This document shows, in pieces, positions 26,278-35,361 of a stretch of DNA of 64,000 nt. The stretch is from Streptomyces sp. JB150 (lineage in GTDB: Bacteria; Actinomycetota; Actinomycetes; Streptomycetales; Streptomycetaceae). The translations under genes were made by a program, and so were the position numbers. The notes below the pieces were generated by a model. It saw only the letters and a list, made by a program, of their open reading frames with translations, ran no database searches and had not been told where the DNA came from. Position 1 is the first letter of the stretch; each line of letters opens with the position of its first letter. Location of the stretch: NCBI RefSeq assembly GCF_011193355.1, contig NZ_CP049780.1, positions 3,423,085 through 3,487,084 on the forward strand. Direction: 5' to 3'.

Positions 26278-26312
26278 CGAAGGGCCTCCGGCGTGCTGCC
26301 GGGGGCCCTTCG
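26278..26312 (+). terminator. terminator after the Cys-rich gene
   Basis: CGAAGGGCCTCCGGC (26278-26292) pairs with GCCGGGGGCCCTTCG (26298-26312), one G-T pair, loop GTGCT. Only 15 bp after the stop codon, it supports the reality of the small gene. Confidence 0.85.
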
Positions 26313-26389
26313 GCGCAGCATGGAAGGGGGTGGCAGGCCCTCTCCACGGAAGGGGTGGCAGGGCTCCCCCCGGGAAGGAGGTGGAGGCC

Positions 26390-26638
26390 ATGCCCGAGTT
26401 CATGGACGTCCACCACAACATGAAGGGCATCACCGAGGACCAGCTCCGCGAGGCGCACCAGGCCGACCTCGCCGTCGAGCAGGACGAGCGGGTCCACTTC
26501 AAGCAGGCGTGGGCCGATCCCGAGTCCGGAGTCGTCTACTGCCTCTCCGAGGCGCCGTCGGCCGAAGCGGTCCAGCGCGTCCACGAGCGGGCCGGGCACC
26601 GGGCGGACGAGGTGCACGCGGTGCCGCTGAGGGTGTAG
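26390..26638 (+). CDS. DUF4242 ferredoxin-fold protein, nickel-binding SCO4226-like
   Basis: An 82-residue protein beginning MPEFMDVHHNMKGIT with HERAGHRADEVHAV near the end, the DUF4242 family. The S. coelicolor relative SCO4226 has a reported crystal structure as a ferredoxin-like dimer that binds nickel through clustered His/acidic residues, consistent with the HH at residues 8-9 and the HE...H...DEVH segment. Physiological role is unknown. ATG 26390 follows GGAAGGAGG. A Cys-rich peptide gene precedes it, so two putative metal binders are adjacent. Confidence 0.88.
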   Translation: MPEFMDVHHNMKGITEDQLREAHQADLAVEQDERVHFKQAWADPESGVVYCLSEAPSAEAVQRVHERAGHRADEVHAVPLRV

Positions 26639-26641
26639 CCC

Positions 26642-26683
26642 GGGAGTACGGACGTACGGAGGCAGGGGAGTACGGACGTACGG
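26642..26683. repeat. direct repeat GGGAGTACGGACGTACGG x2
   Basis: Two identical 18-bp copies (26642-26659, 26666-26683) lie 24 bp apart in the leader of the FG-GAP gene. Each contains the near-palindrome TACGGACGTA. A tandem operator is possible. Confidence 0.7.
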
Positions 26684-26793
26684 GGCCCAGGGTTTCGTAC
26701 AACCATTCGGCTGCCGCGCAGGTCGTAGAGCGCGTCCGAGCAACCAGCAGGCCGCTCACAGCACGCTCTCGGCCCCCTCGACACCGGAGGACC

Positions 26794-28245
26794 ATGCGCG
26801 CCAGACGTACCGCCCTCACCGCTGCCGCGGCTCTCGTGGCAGCGGTCTGCACACCGCTCCTCGTGGCCCCCGCGGCCTCGGCGGCCCCCGCCAAGCTGTC
26901 GGACGACTTCAACGGCGACGGCTACCGCGACCTCGTCATGCTGGGCGGCGAGCACGGCAAGGACGGCCGGGTCACCGTCGTCTACGGCACGTCCTCCGGC
27001 CCGGGCACCCGCGTCCAGGTCCTGCACCAGGACTCGCCGGGCATCCCGGGCGCGGTGGAGACGGACGACGGCTGGGGAACCGCCGCGACCACGGCCGACC
27101 TCGACCGGGACGGCTACGCGGACCTGGTCGTGTCGTCCCCCTACGAGGACGCCGGCGACGTACAGATACGCGGCGGGCTCACCGTCGTCTGGGGCGGCAC
27201 GAAGGGCCTCGGGCCGGGCACGGTCCTCAACTCGCCGATCCCCCCGCAGAACGAGCACTCGGGTGACGTGTTCGGGCAGGACGTGGTGACCGGCGACTTC
27301 GACGGCGACGGCGACGCGGACCTCGCCGTGACCAGCAACAGCACGGCGGGCGTGGTCCTGCTGAAGGGCCCCTTCACCCGCACCGGCGGCAAGAGCGGCT
27401 GGGACTCGCTGGGCGGCGGCTACGGCTACCTGGCGCCCGACAACCTGGTCGCGGGCAAGGTCACCCCCGACGCCGCCACCGACCTGTACATCCTCGGCAG
27501 GGACCTCGTGCGCTCCGGCGACCTGGACCTGCGGGCCTACTTCCACCGCGGCGGCAGCGCCTTCACCCAGCGCGCGGCCGAGCTGCGGGTGCCCGACGAC
27601 GGCGGCCACCAGGGCGGCGACATCCTCGCCGTCGGCGACTTCGACAAGGACTCCTACGGCGACCTGGCCATCGGCCGCGGTTACGAGGCCGGGGACGGCG
27701 AGCGCGGCTACGTCACCGTGCAGTACGGCGGCGCGCACGGCCCCGACACAGCCCGCAAGCAGGCCAGGTTCACCCAGAACACCACCGGCGTGCCCGGCTC
27801 CTCCGAGAACGAGGACTACTTCGGCTCCGCCATCGCCGCCGGTGACGTCAACGGCGACGGCTACGCGGACCTCGCCGTCGGCGCCGCCGGCGAGGACCTG
27901 GGCGCCAAGCGCAACGCCGGCTCGGTCACCGTCCTCCTCGGTCGCGCGGGCGGCCTGTCCGGCACCGGCGCCAAGTCCTACTCGCAGGACACCTCCGGCG
28001 TCACCGGCACCCCCGAGACCGACGACCTGTTCGGCGCCAGCCTGAAGTTCGCGGACTACACCCGCGACGGCCGCGCCGACCTGGCCGTCAGCACCAACGA
28101 ACAGCTCGGCTACGAGGACCGCTGGGGCCTCGTCCACTTCCTCAAGGGCTCCGGCACGGGACTCACGACGACGGGCGCGAAGGCGTACTCGGTGACGTCG
28201 CTGAAGCTGCCGTACGACCGGCTGGGCGGACCGTTCGCGCGCTGA
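26794..28245 (+). CDS. secreted FG-GAP repeat (beta-propeller) protein
   Basis: A 483-residue exported protein. A Sec signal peptide (ALTAAAALVAAVCTPLLVAP, cleavage after ASA at about 31) precedes six or more FG-GAP/VCBS repeats, each with a Ca2+-binding loop: DFNGDGYRDL, DLDRDGYADL, DFDGDGDADL, DFDKDSYGDL, DVNGDGYADL and DYTRDGRADL. These build an integrin-alpha-like seven-bladed propeller outside the cell. Ligand unknown; Streptomyces have many such proteins. ATG 26794 follows CCGGAGG. A truncated coding remnant follows directly. Confidence 0.92.
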   Translation: MRARRTALTAAAALVAAVCTPLLVAPAASAAPAKLSDDFNGDGYRDLVMLGGEHGKDGRVTVVYGTSSGPGTRVQVLHQDSPGIPGAVETDDGWGTAATTADLDRDGYADLVVSSPYEDAGDVQIRGGLTVVWGGTKGLGPGTVLNSPIPPQNEHSGDVFGQDVVTGDFDGDGDADLAVTSNSTAGVVLLKGPFTRTGGKSGWDSLGGGYGYLAPDNLVAGKVTPDAATDLYILGRDLVRSGDLDLRAYFHRGGSAFTQRAAELRVPDDGGHQGGDILAVGDFDKDSYGDLAIGRGYEAGDGERGYVTVQYGGAHGPDTARKQARFTQNTTGVPGSSENEDYFGSAIAAGDVNGDGYADLAVGAAGEDLGAKRNAGSVTVLLGRAGGLSGTGAKSYSQDTSGVTGTPETDDLFGASLKFADYTRDGRADLAVSTNEQLGYEDRWGLVHFLKGSGTGLTTTGAKAYSVTSLKLPYDRLGGPFAR

Positions 28246-28262
28246 GCACATCGGCGGGGCCG

Positions 28263-28373
28263 CTCACAACGCGCGCCACCGCGACCGAGGACGGCTACCG
28301 GCGCTGGTACTTCACCGGGACCTCCACCACTCCGGCGGTGAAGGCGGCGGGCGACTTCGTGGACGTGCGGTAG
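28263..28373 (+). pseudogene. 3' remnant of an unidentified coding sequence
   Basis: In this 195-bp gap one frame ending at TAG 28371-28373 shows strong Streptomyces codon bias (nearly every third base G/C) and a protein-like sequence ending RWYFTGTSTTPAVKAAGDFV, but it has no start codon or ribosome site and its upstream part runs into the FG-GAP gene's end. It looks like the tail of a gene that lost its 5' part. I do not recognise the parent family. Confidence 0.4.
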
Positions 28374-28440
28374 CACGCCACCGGGAGCGGCGGGCACGTC
28401 CCGCCCGCGTCGCTCAACGAGGCCGAGGCAGGAGGGTGAA

Positions 28441-28737
28441 GTGTCCGGCGAAGAGTCCACCGAGCACCGCGTGTTGCTCTGCGACGATCCGTCCCACGAA
28501 GTGGTGCTCGTCGACTGCGGGTCCCGCGAGAGGGACGTGATCCTCGCCGTGCGGAAGGTGACCGGGCTGAGCTTGTGGGACTGCCGGGCGCTGGTGCGCC
28601 GCGCGCCCGTCACGCTCTGCCAGAAGCTGTCCGCGTACAGGGCGCAGTCCGCTGTCGCCGTGCTCCGCCGTGCCGGTGCCGCAGCGGAGTGGCGACAGGA
28701 GGCGGAGCCCGGAGGGTGCGCGGCCCTGGCGCCCTAG
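28441..28737 (+). CDS. small protein resembling the ribosomal protein bL12 C-terminal domain
   Basis: A 98-residue protein whose residues ~18-85 match the L7/L12 C-terminal fold: VVLVDCGSRERDVILAVRKV, then TGLSLWDCRALVRRAP (compare the bL12 consensus TGLGLKEAKDLV), then the last helix AVAVLRRAGAAAEWR. It lacks the N-terminal dimerisation domain and hinge of true bL12, so it is not the ribosomal stalk protein. Stand-alone domains of this type are of unknown role, perhaps translation-factor or ribosome binding. GTG 28441 has GGAGGG at good spacing. A terminator follows. Confidence 0.78.
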   Translation: MSGEESTEHRVLLCDDPSHEVVLVDCGSRERDVILAVRKVTGLSLWDCRALVRRAPVTLCQKLSAYRAQSAVAVLRRAGAAAEWRQEAEPGGCAALAP

Positions 28738-28751
28738 CACCGGAGTGCGAA

Positions 28752-28792
28752 GAAGCCCCCTCCCGGCGGGGAACCCGCGGGCAGGGGGCTTC
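28752..28792. terminator. bidirectional terminator between the bL12-like gene and gpmA
   Basis: GAAGCCCCCT (28752-28761) pairs with AGGGGGCTTC (28783-28792), with an inner CCCGGCGGG/CCCGCGGG stem. It lies between converging genes. Confidence 0.88.
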
Positions 28793-28802
28793 CTCAGGGG
28801 GC

Positions 28803-29564
28803 TTACTTCTTCTTGCCCTGGTTCTTCACGGCCTCGATCGCCGCGGCCGCCGCCTCCGGGTCGAGGTAGGTGCCGCCGGGGTTGACCGGCTTGAACTCGG
28901 CGTCGAGTTCGTAGGAGAGGGGGATGCCCGTGGGGATGTTCAGGCCCGCGATGTCGGCGTCGGAGATGCCGTCGAGGTGCTTGACCAGGGCGCGCAGCGA
29001 GTTGCCGTGGGCGGCGATCAGGACGACGCGGCCGGTGAGGAGGTCGGGGACGATCGAGTCGAACCAGTACGGGAGCATCCGGTTGACGACGTCCTTCAGG
29101 CACTCCGTCTGCGGGCGCAGCTCCGGCGGGAGGGTCGCGTAGCGCGGGTCGGAGAACTGGGAGTACTCGGCGTCGCGGTCCAGCGGCGGCGGCGGGGTGT
29201 CGTAGGAGCGGCGCCACAGCATGAACTGCTCCTCGCCGAACTCGGCGAGGGTCTGGGCCTTGTCCTTGCCCTGGAGCGCGCCGTAGTGCCGCTCGTTCAG
29301 GCGCCAGGAGCGGTGGACCGGGATCCACAGGCGGTCCGCGGCCTCCAGCGCGAGCTGCGCGGTGCGGATGGCGCGCTTCTGGAGGGACGTGTGGACGACG
29401 TCGGGCAGCAGGCCGGCGTCCTTCAGCAGCTCGCCGCCGCGCGTCGCCTCCTTCTCGCCCTTCGCGGTCAGGTTGACGTCCACCCAGCCGGTGAACAGGT
29501 TCTTCTCGTTCCACTCGCTCTCGCCGTGGCGGAGGAGGATCAGCTTGTACGGTGCGTCGGCCAT
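28803..29564 (-). CDS. gpmA: 2,3-bisphosphoglycerate-dependent phosphoglycerate mutase
   Basis: A 253-residue glycolytic enzyme. The phosphohistidine motif is [10 protein letters not shown] (His about residue 12), followed by [12 protein letters not shown]; the catalytic region includes [15 protein letters not shown], and the second active-site His is in [12 protein letters not shown]. It interconverts 3- and 2-phosphoglycerate. Length is typical (about 250). ATG 29564 has TAGGCT 7 nt upstream, so the transcript is probably leaderless. It is divergent from the Stealth genes. Confidence 0.97.
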   Translation of the reverse strand: MADAPYKLILLRHGESEWNEKNLFTGWVDVNLTAKGEKEATRGGELLKDAGLLPDVVHTSLQKRAIRTAQLALEAADRLWIPVHRSWRLNERHYGALQGKDKAQTLAEFGEEQFMLWRRSYDTPPPPLDRDAEYSQFSDPRYATLPPELRPQTECLKDVVNRMLPYWFDSIVPDLLTGRVVLIAAHGNSLRALVKHLDGISDADIAGLNIPTGIPLSYELDAEFKPVNPGGTYLDPEAAAAAIEAVKNQGKKK

Positions 29565-29728
29565 GGCTTCGAGCCTACCTAAGGGGTATGGGGGCTGCGG
29601 GCCACGCTCCCCCGCCGGCGGCGACGCCCTCGTTACCGGCCGGTGAACTCTTCCACAACCTTTCCTCACATTCGTCTGTCTCCTTAACGCAGGACTTGTG
29701 CAGGGGGAGCAGAAGAGGAGCACAGAAC

Positions 29729-31519
29729 GTGACCGTGCGTTCCTTTGCGCGGCGGATGCGACCGCGAGTAGAGCGGAAGGCCGCCGAGCGGGTGTGGCAG
29801 CTGCGGACGATGCGGCGGCGGCGGAAGGCCGCGGTCACCGATCCGGTGCTGCGGCCGGTCGCGGTGCGCGGCCAGCGGCTGTACGGGCGGGTGGTGTCGC
29901 GGTTCACCGCCGCGGAGGCGGCCGCCGGCAACCTGGAGATCGTGATCTCGGCGCTGGAGCAGGCGGGGGTGCCGTACTTCCTGGTGCCGACCTCGCGGAC
30001 GCGGCACATCGTCGGTGTCGCCGCCGCCGACCGGGAGCGGTTCCTCGCCGCGCTGGAGGCGCGCAACGCGGGCAAGGCGGTGTTCATCGGGCGGCCGCTG
30101 CCCGGCGGGCAGCTGAAGCATCCGGCGATGTTCATGGACGGGGTGCTGCCCGCGCCGCTGCGCTCCGCCCCGGTGCTGCGCATCGGCGAGAACCACCTCG
30201 GGCCCGCCGGGCAGCTGCTGGCCGGCCCCGAGCTGGCCTGTGACGTGGAGTTCTGGGAGGACGGCGGTGAGCTGCTGGAGTCCGAGGACGGGCCCCGGCG
30301 GCTGGCCAAGGTGCAGCCGCAGGCGTCCGAGGACGTCTTCCGCGACTCGATCGTCGCGCCCCGCAACAACGGGCTGACGGATGTCCTGCCCGCCGCGGAG
30401 CGGCAGCCCGCCACCGTGCGGGTCGGCGACCGCGAGCTGCCGACCTTCGCGCCGTTCACCGTGCCGACCGTGAACCGGGTGACGTTCCCGGTCGACGTGG
30501 TCTACACGTGGGTGGACGGCGAGGAGCCGCGGATGCGGGCGAAGCGGGCCCGCTACCAGGAGCGCGGGACGGCCGAGATCCTGGACAAGGAGACCAACGC
30601 CTCCCGCTACACCAGCCACGACGAGCTGAAGTACTCGCTGCGCTCACTGGCGATGTACGCCGACTTCGTGCGGCACATCTACCTCGTCACCGACGGGCAG
30701 CGCCCGCACTGGCTGGACGACCGGGCCGAGGGGATCACCGTCGTCGATCACCGGGACATCTTCCCCGAGGACGTACTGCCGGTCTTCAACTCGCACGCCA
30801 TCGAGACCCGGCTGCACCACATCCCGGGCCTGTCCGAGCACTACCTCTACTTCAACGACGACGTCTTCGTCGGCCGCCGCGTCACCCCGGAGCACTTCTT
30901 CTACGGCAGCGGCCTGATGAAGATCCCGGTCTCCCCGCTGAAGATCGGCGTCGGCAAGCCGCACGGCGAGGAGACCGCCACCAACTCCGCCAGCAAGAAC
31001 GTCCGCCGGCTGCTGCTGGAGAAGTTCGGGCGGATGACGACGAACAACTTCATGCACACCCCGCTGCCGCAGCAGCGCGGCGCGCTGCGGGCGCTGGAGG
31101 AGCTGTTCCCCGCGGACATCGCCCGCACCACGGCGTCCCGGTTCCGCTCGCCGACGGACATCGCCATGACGGCTCCGCTGCTCTACCAGTACGCGCTGAT
31201 GACGGGCCGCGGCGTGCCCGGGAAGTTCTCCTTCCGGTACGTGAACATCAGCCGCCCGGACGCCGCCCGGCGCCTGGCCGACCTGCGCCGCAACCGCCGC
31301 TTCGACTTCTTCTGCCTCAACGACGTCGACGTGCCGCCGGAGGAGCGGGAGCAGGTCAGCATCCGGATGCACGAGTTCCTGGAGGACTACTTCCCGTTCC
31401 CCAGCCCGTACGAGAAGCAGCCCGGGCAGCTGCCGGAGGAGCCGTCCGAGCAGCTGCCGGGCAAGCCGTCCGAGTGGCGGTCCGGGGCGCGGCCCGGCAC
31501 CGCCGAGCCCCGGGTCTGA
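29729..31519 (+). CDS. Stealth-family hexose-phosphate transferase (first of a tandem pair)
   Basis: A 596-residue protein. An N-terminal ~250-residue accessory domain ([36 protein letters not shown]) precedes the Stealth domains: CR1 [13 protein letters not shown] (about residue 255), CR2 [18 protein letters not shown]3 [20 protein letters not shown] and CR4 with FCLNDVD. Stealth proteins such as meningococcal SacB transfer sugar-1-phosphates to build capsule or wall glycopolymers with phosphodiester links. The C-terminus ends in a Pro/Glu repeat ([15 protein letters not shown]). GTG 29729 follows AGGAG. A homologue starts 15 bp downstream. Confidence 0.9.
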   Translation: MTVRSFARRMRPRVERKAAERVWQLRTMRRRRKAAVTDPVLRPVAVRGQRLYGRVVSRFTAAEAAAGNLEIVISALEQAGVPYFLVPTSRTRHIVGVAAADRERFLAALEARNAGKAVFIGRPLPGGQLKHPAMFMDGVLPAPLRSAPVLRIGENHLGPAGQLLAGPELACDVEFWEDGGELLESEDGPRRLAKVQPQASEDVFRDSIVAPRNNGLTDVLPAAERQPATVRVGDRELPTFAPFTVPTVNRVTFPVDVVYTWVDGEEPRMRAKRARYQERGTAEILDKETNASRYTSHDELKYSLRSLAMYADFVRHIYLVTDGQRPHWLDDRAEGITVVDHRDIFPEDVLPVFNSHAIETRLHHIPGLSEHYLYFNDDVFVGRRVTPEHFFYGSGLMKIPVSPLKIGVGKPHGEETATNSASKNVRRLLLEKFGRMTTNNFMHTPLPQQRGALRALEELFPADIARTTASRFRSPTDIAMTAPLLYQYALMTGRGVPGKFSFRYVNISRPDAARRLADLRRNRRFDFFCLNDVDVPPEEREQVSIRMHEFLEDYFPFPSPYEKQPGQLPEEPSEQLPGKPSEWRSGARPGTAEPRV

Positions 31520-31533
31520 CGAGGGGCGCGGCC

Positions 31534-33327
31534 ATGGACCTCCGACACCGTCTCGCGCCGCCCCGGAGCCTGCGGGCCGCCCGGGACCTGCTGCTGCGCC
31601 ACCGGCTCCGGCTGTGGGCCTGGCTGCGGGCCGTGCTGTGGGCGCTGCGCGCGGCGCCGGCCCGCCGCCGGCTGCGGGCCGCCGTGCCCGGCCTGCGCCG
31701 GGTCGCCCGCGGTCCGGTGCGGCTGTACGGCCGTACGGTCACCGCGTACGCCGCCGCCGACGCCGCCGCGGCCGACCTGGAGCAGGTGTGCGCGGTGCTG
31801 GACGCGGCCGGCGTGCCGTACTTCCTCGTCCCGGGCGAGCCCGGCGCCGGCGGGGCGCGGCAGGTGGTCGGCGTCGCCGAGGAGCACCGCGCGACGGTGC
31901 TCGCGCAGGCCGCGCGCCACTTCGCCGGCACCGCCGGGTTCGTCGGCGCGGTCGGCGTGGACGGCGCCGTGACCACGGCGGTGCTGTGGGCCGACGGGAG
32001 GCTGCCGCGGGCCGTGCGCGGGGCGGCGGTGCTGCGTACCGGTGTGCTGCGGCTGGGGCCGTGCGGGCAGGTGCTCGGCGGTCTGGACACGGGCTGCGAC
32101 ATCGAGTTCTGGCGGCACGGCAGGGACGTGGGGAAGGACCCCGCGTATCTGACCGTGCCGGGCGACCGGCTGCCGGACGTGTTCGGCAGCGCGCTCGTGG
32201 CGCCGCGGCCCAACCCCGTCTCGGAGGTGCTGCCGGTGGCGGCGCAGCGGCCGGCCGAGGCACCGGTGGCCGTGGCGGGCCGGCGGCGCCGTCCGGTGCC
32301 GACCTTCGCGCCGTTCGCGGAGCCGGGCATCGACGAGGTGTGCTTCCCGGTCGACGCCGTCTACACCTGGGTCGACGGCGACGACCCGGCGCTGGCCGCC
32401 AAGCGCCGTGCCCACCAGGCGCTCGCGGACACCGCCATCGCGCCGCGCGAGACGGGCGCCTCCCGCTACACCAGCCATGACGAACTGCGGTACGCGCTGC
32501 GCTCGCTGGAGATGTACGCCGGGTTCGTCCGGCACGTGTACCTGGTGACCGACGCGCAGCTGCCCGCCTGGCTGGATCCGGCGGCCACGGGCCTGACCGT
32601 GGTGGACCACCGGGACATCCTCCCGGCGGACGCGCTGCCCGTGTTCAACTCGCACGCGATAGAGAGCCGGCTGCACCACATACCCGGCCTGTCGGAGCAC
32701 TACCTGTACTTCAACGACGACGTCTTCATCAACCGCCCGGTGCGGGCCGAGCACTTCTTCCACGGCAACGGCATCGCCCGCATCCCGCTGTCGCCGCTGA
32801 AGCTGGGCGTCGGCGACCCGCATCCGCTGGAGCCGGCGCCGAACTCCGCGGGCAAGAACACCCGTGAGGTGATCCGGCGCTTCCACGGCCGCCAGATCCG
32901 GCACAAGTCGCTGCACACCCCGCATCCGCAACTGCTGCGGGTGATGCGGGAGATGGAGGACCTGGGCATCGAGGAGCTGCGGCGCACGGCGTACTCCCGG
33001 TTCCGCTCCACGGCCGACGTCGCCCCCGCCTCCACGCTCCACCACCACTGGGCGATCGCGACCGGCCGGGGGGTACCGGCCGAGTACCGCTTCCGTTACG
33101 TCCAGCTCGGCAGCCCGGACATGCGGCGGCGGCTGGCCCGGCTCGCGGCCGGGGAGGACGTCGACTTCTTCTGTCTGAACGACGTGGACACCGCCCCGGC
33201 GGAGCGGGCGGCGGCGCAGGCGGCCATCCGCGCCTTCCTGGAGCGGAAGTATCCGTTCCCCAGCCGCTGGGAGCGGGCGGCGCGCGTCGTCCCGCAGTCC
33301 TCACGTTTGACGCTTCCCGTTAATTGA
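31534..33327 (+). CDS. Stealth-family hexose-phosphate transferase (second of a tandem pair)
   Basis: A 597-residue paralogue of the preceding gene with the same layout: a basic N-terminus rich in Arg/Leu, the accessory domain (RLYGRTVTAYAAADAAAADL; VPYFLVPGE), then CR1 VDAVYTWVDGDDP, CR2 [18 protein letters not shown]3 [20 protein letters not shown] and CR4 FCLNDVDTAP. Conservation is strong across all four blocks, so both copies look active. Only 14 bp separate it from the first gene, implying co-transcription. ATG 31534 follows GAGGGGCG. The pair probably makes a phosphoglycan; the next gene is an MFS transporter with its own leader. Confidence 0.9.
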   Translation: MDLRHRLAPPRSLRAARDLLLRHRLRLWAWLRAVLWALRAAPARRRLRAAVPGLRRVARGPVRLYGRTVTAYAAADAAAADLEQVCAVLDAAGVPYFLVPGEPGAGGARQVVGVAEEHRATVLAQAARHFAGTAGFVGAVGVDGAVTTAVLWADGRLPRAVRGAAVLRTGVLRLGPCGQVLGGLDTGCDIEFWRHGRDVGKDPAYLTVPGDRLPDVFGSALVAPRPNPVSEVLPVAAQRPAEAPVAVAGRRRRPVPTFAPFAEPGIDEVCFPVDAVYTWVDGDDPALAAKRRAHQALADTAIAPRETGASRYTSHDELRYALRSLEMYAGFVRHVYLVTDAQLPAWLDPAATGLTVVDHRDILPADALPVFNSHAIESRLHHIPGLSEHYLYFNDDVFINRPVRAEHFFHGNGIARIPLSPLKLGVGDPHPLEPAPNSAGKNTREVIRRFHGRQIRHKSLHTPHPQLLRVMREMEDLGIEELRRTAYSRFRSTADVAPASTLHHHWAIATGRGVPAEYRFRYVQLGSPDMRRRLARLAAGEDVDFFCLNDVDTAPAERAAAQAAIRAFLERKYPFPSRWERAARVVPQSSRLTLPVN

Positions 33328-33400
33328 GTGGCGTCCATGACAACCCTGCTCGTAAGGTGTGGCCGCTGTCTGAGCCGCTTACCGCTGTGGGGGATCCGCG

Positions 33401-34798
33401 ATGTCGTCAGCCGCCGTGAGACGAGCCGTCCGGGAAACCGTCTCCGGTCTCCCCCGCGAGTTCTGGTGGCTGTGGACCAGCACCCTGGTGAACCGCCTCG
33501 GCGCCTTCGTGGCCACCTTCCTGGCCCTCTACCTCACCCTCGACCGCGGCTACTCCGCCACCTACGCCGGACTGGTCGCCGCCCTGCACGGCCTCGGCGG
33601 GGTCATCTCCTCGCTCGGCGCGGGCGTGATGACCGACCGGCTCGGCCGGCGCCCCACCCTGCTGATCGCGCAGGCGTCGACCGCGCTGTCCGTGGCCCTG
33701 CTCGGCTTCGTGCGCGACCCCGTCGCCATCGCCGCCGTCGCGTTCCTGGTCGGCATGGCCTCCAACGCGTCCCGGCCCGCCGTGCAGGCGATGATGGCCG
33801 ACATCGTGCGGCCCGAGGACCGGGTGCGGGCCTTCTCCCTCAACTACTGGGCGATCAACCTCGGGTTCGCCGTCTCCTCCATGGCCGCCGGGTTCATCGC
33901 CGAGACCAGCTATCTCGCCGGCTTCCTCATCGAGGCCGCGATGACGATGGCCTGCGCGATCCTCGTCTTCGTCAAGCTGCCGGAGTCCCGCCCGGAGCGC
34001 ACCGCCGCCCAGAAGGCCGAGCCCGAGACCGGCCTGGGCACCGTGCTGCGCGACGGCCGGTTCATGAGCGTCGTCGGCCTGTCGTTCCTCGTCGCGCTGA
34101 TCTTCCAGCAGGGCTCGGTGGGGCTGCCGGTGGCGATGGGCGAGGCCGGGTTCACGCCCGCCGAGTACGGCATGGCGATCGCCGTGAACGGGGTCCTCAT
34201 CGTCGCCCTGCAGATCCCCGTCACCCGCTTCATCCAGCACCGCGACCCGCGCCGCCTGCTGATCGTCTCCTCCGTGCTCGCCGGATACGGCTTCGGCCTC
34301 ACCGCCTTCGCCGGATCGGTCGCCGTGATCGCCCTGACCGTCTGCGTGTGGACCCTCGCCGAGATCGTCAACGCGCCCACCCAGACCGGGATCGTCGTAC
34401 GGCTCTCACCCGTGCACGGCCGCGGCCGCTACCAGGGCATGTACACCATGTCGTGGTCCGTCGCCGCGCTGGTGGCGCCCCTGATGTCCGGGTACGTCAT
34501 CGACCGGTACGGCGCGGAGTGGCTGTGGGGGATGTGCGCGGTCGTGGGCACGGTGGCGGGACTCGGGTACGGACTGCTGATGCGGCGGCTGCCGGAGGAG
34601 GAGCCGGCGAGCGGGACGGCGGTCGAGACGACCGGCGGGACGGCGGTCGAGACGACCGGCGGGACGGCGGGCGGGACAGAGATCGGGACGGCGGTCGAGA
34701 CGGTTCCCAAAGCAGCGCCGGGCCCGGTGGCCCCGACCGTCCCGCAAGCCCTCGACGAGATCGGCGGAACCCGCCCCTCCCCCAGTTCCGCCGGATAG
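33401..34798 (+). CDS. MFS transporter (MdtH-like, 12 TM)
   Basis: A 465-residue transporter with about 12 membrane helices. Motif A is GAGVMTDRLGRRPTLL between helices 2 and 3; helix 1 holds FWWLWTSTLVNRLGAFVATF, and the centre has the loop after TM6 (PESRPERTAAQKAEPETG). It resembles the DHA1 drug-efflux group; substrate unknown. The cytoplasmic C-terminal tail contains the repeat GTAVETTG (three near copies), encoded by a short DNA repeat around 34616-34690, likely variable in length. ATG 33401 has GGGGGAT upstream. It follows the Stealth pair on the same strand. Confidence 0.9.
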   Translation: MSSAAVRRAVRETVSGLPREFWWLWTSTLVNRLGAFVATFLALYLTLDRGYSATYAGLVAALHGLGGVISSLGAGVMTDRLGRRPTLLIAQASTALSVALLGFVRDPVAIAAVAFLVGMASNASRPAVQAMMADIVRPEDRVRAFSLNYWAINLGFAVSSMAAGFIAETSYLAGFLIEAAMTMACAILVFVKLPESRPERTAAQKAEPETGLGTVLRDGRFMSVVGLSFLVALIFQQGSVGLPVAMGEAGFTPAEYGMAIAVNGVLIVALQIPVTRFIQHRDPRRLLIVSSVLAGYGFGLTAFAGSVAVIALTVCVWTLAEIVNAPTQTGIVVRLSPVHGRGRYQGMYTMSWSVAALVAPLMSGYVIDRYGAEWLWGMCAVVGTVAGLGYGLLMRRLPEEEPASGTAVETTGGTAVETTGGTAGGTEIGTAVETVPKAAPGPVAPTVPQALDEIGGTRPSPSSAG

Positions 34799-34808
34799 CG
34801 TCACCGCC

Positions 34809-35348
34809 ATGGACGAGACAGAGGACACGCGGCAGACACGGAAGACGGAGCGGATACCGGGGGCCGCACGGGCCCAGGGTCGGATGGGGCGCCTCTCGGC
34901 CGCCGTCGCGGGGGCGGCGGTCCTGGTGACGCTGAGCGTGGGGGTCGCGCTCGCGGCGGGCTCGCAGGACGACCCGTATCCCGCCGCGTCCTCCACCTCG
35001 ACCGAGCCCCCGTCCGAGGAGACGCCCGTGCCGCCGGACAGCGGCGGCACCACCGACGGCGGCACCAGCGACGGCGGTACGAGCGAAGGCGGCACCGGAG
35101 GCTGGGACCCGAGCCCCGCCCCCAGCCCCACCGCGGCACCGAGCGACCCGCCGGTCACCGACGCGCCCACCGCGTCGCCCGGCCCCACCGACCCGGGCGA
35201 CCCCGGCGGCCCCTCCGCACCGGCCGGCCTCGCCGAGCTGAACCGGCGTATCGAGGAACTCGACAAGAAGGTCGACCAGTTGCCCACGAAGAAGGAACTG
35301 GCCGACGCGCTGCGCGCCTTCGCCGACGAACTCGACAAGGAGGAGTGA
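34809..35348 (+). CDS. single-pass membrane protein with Pro/Thr/Ser-rich exported region
   Basis: A 179-residue protein. After a 28-residue basic cytoplasmic part there is one membrane helix (LSAAVAGAAVLVTLSVGVAL), an exported low-complexity stretch (residues ~55-130, GGTSDGGT-type and PSP/PTD-type repeats), and a C-terminal amphipathic coiled coil (ELNRRIEELDKKVDQLPTKK to the end). No enzyme motif is visible. ATG 34809 has TAGCGT 7 nt upstream (34796-34801), hence leaderless; its promoter overlaps the end of the MFS gene. Confidence 0.75.
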   Translation: MDETEDTRQTRKTERIPGAARAQGRMGRLSAAVAGAAVLVTLSVGVALAAGSQDDPYPAASSTSTEPPSEETPVPPDSGGTTDGGTSDGGTSEGGTGGWDPSPAPSPTAAPSDPPVTDAPTASPGPTDPGDPGGPSAPAGLAELNRRIEELDKKVDQLPTKKELADALRAFADELDKEE

Positions 35349-35361
35349 GGAAGGGGCAGGG

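Noticed and set aside
30508..31533. Long in-frame upstream extension of the second Stealth gene
   Set aside because: It overlaps the first Stealth gene in another frame and gives Arg/Ala-rich nonsense; ATG 31534 with a ribosome site is the true start.
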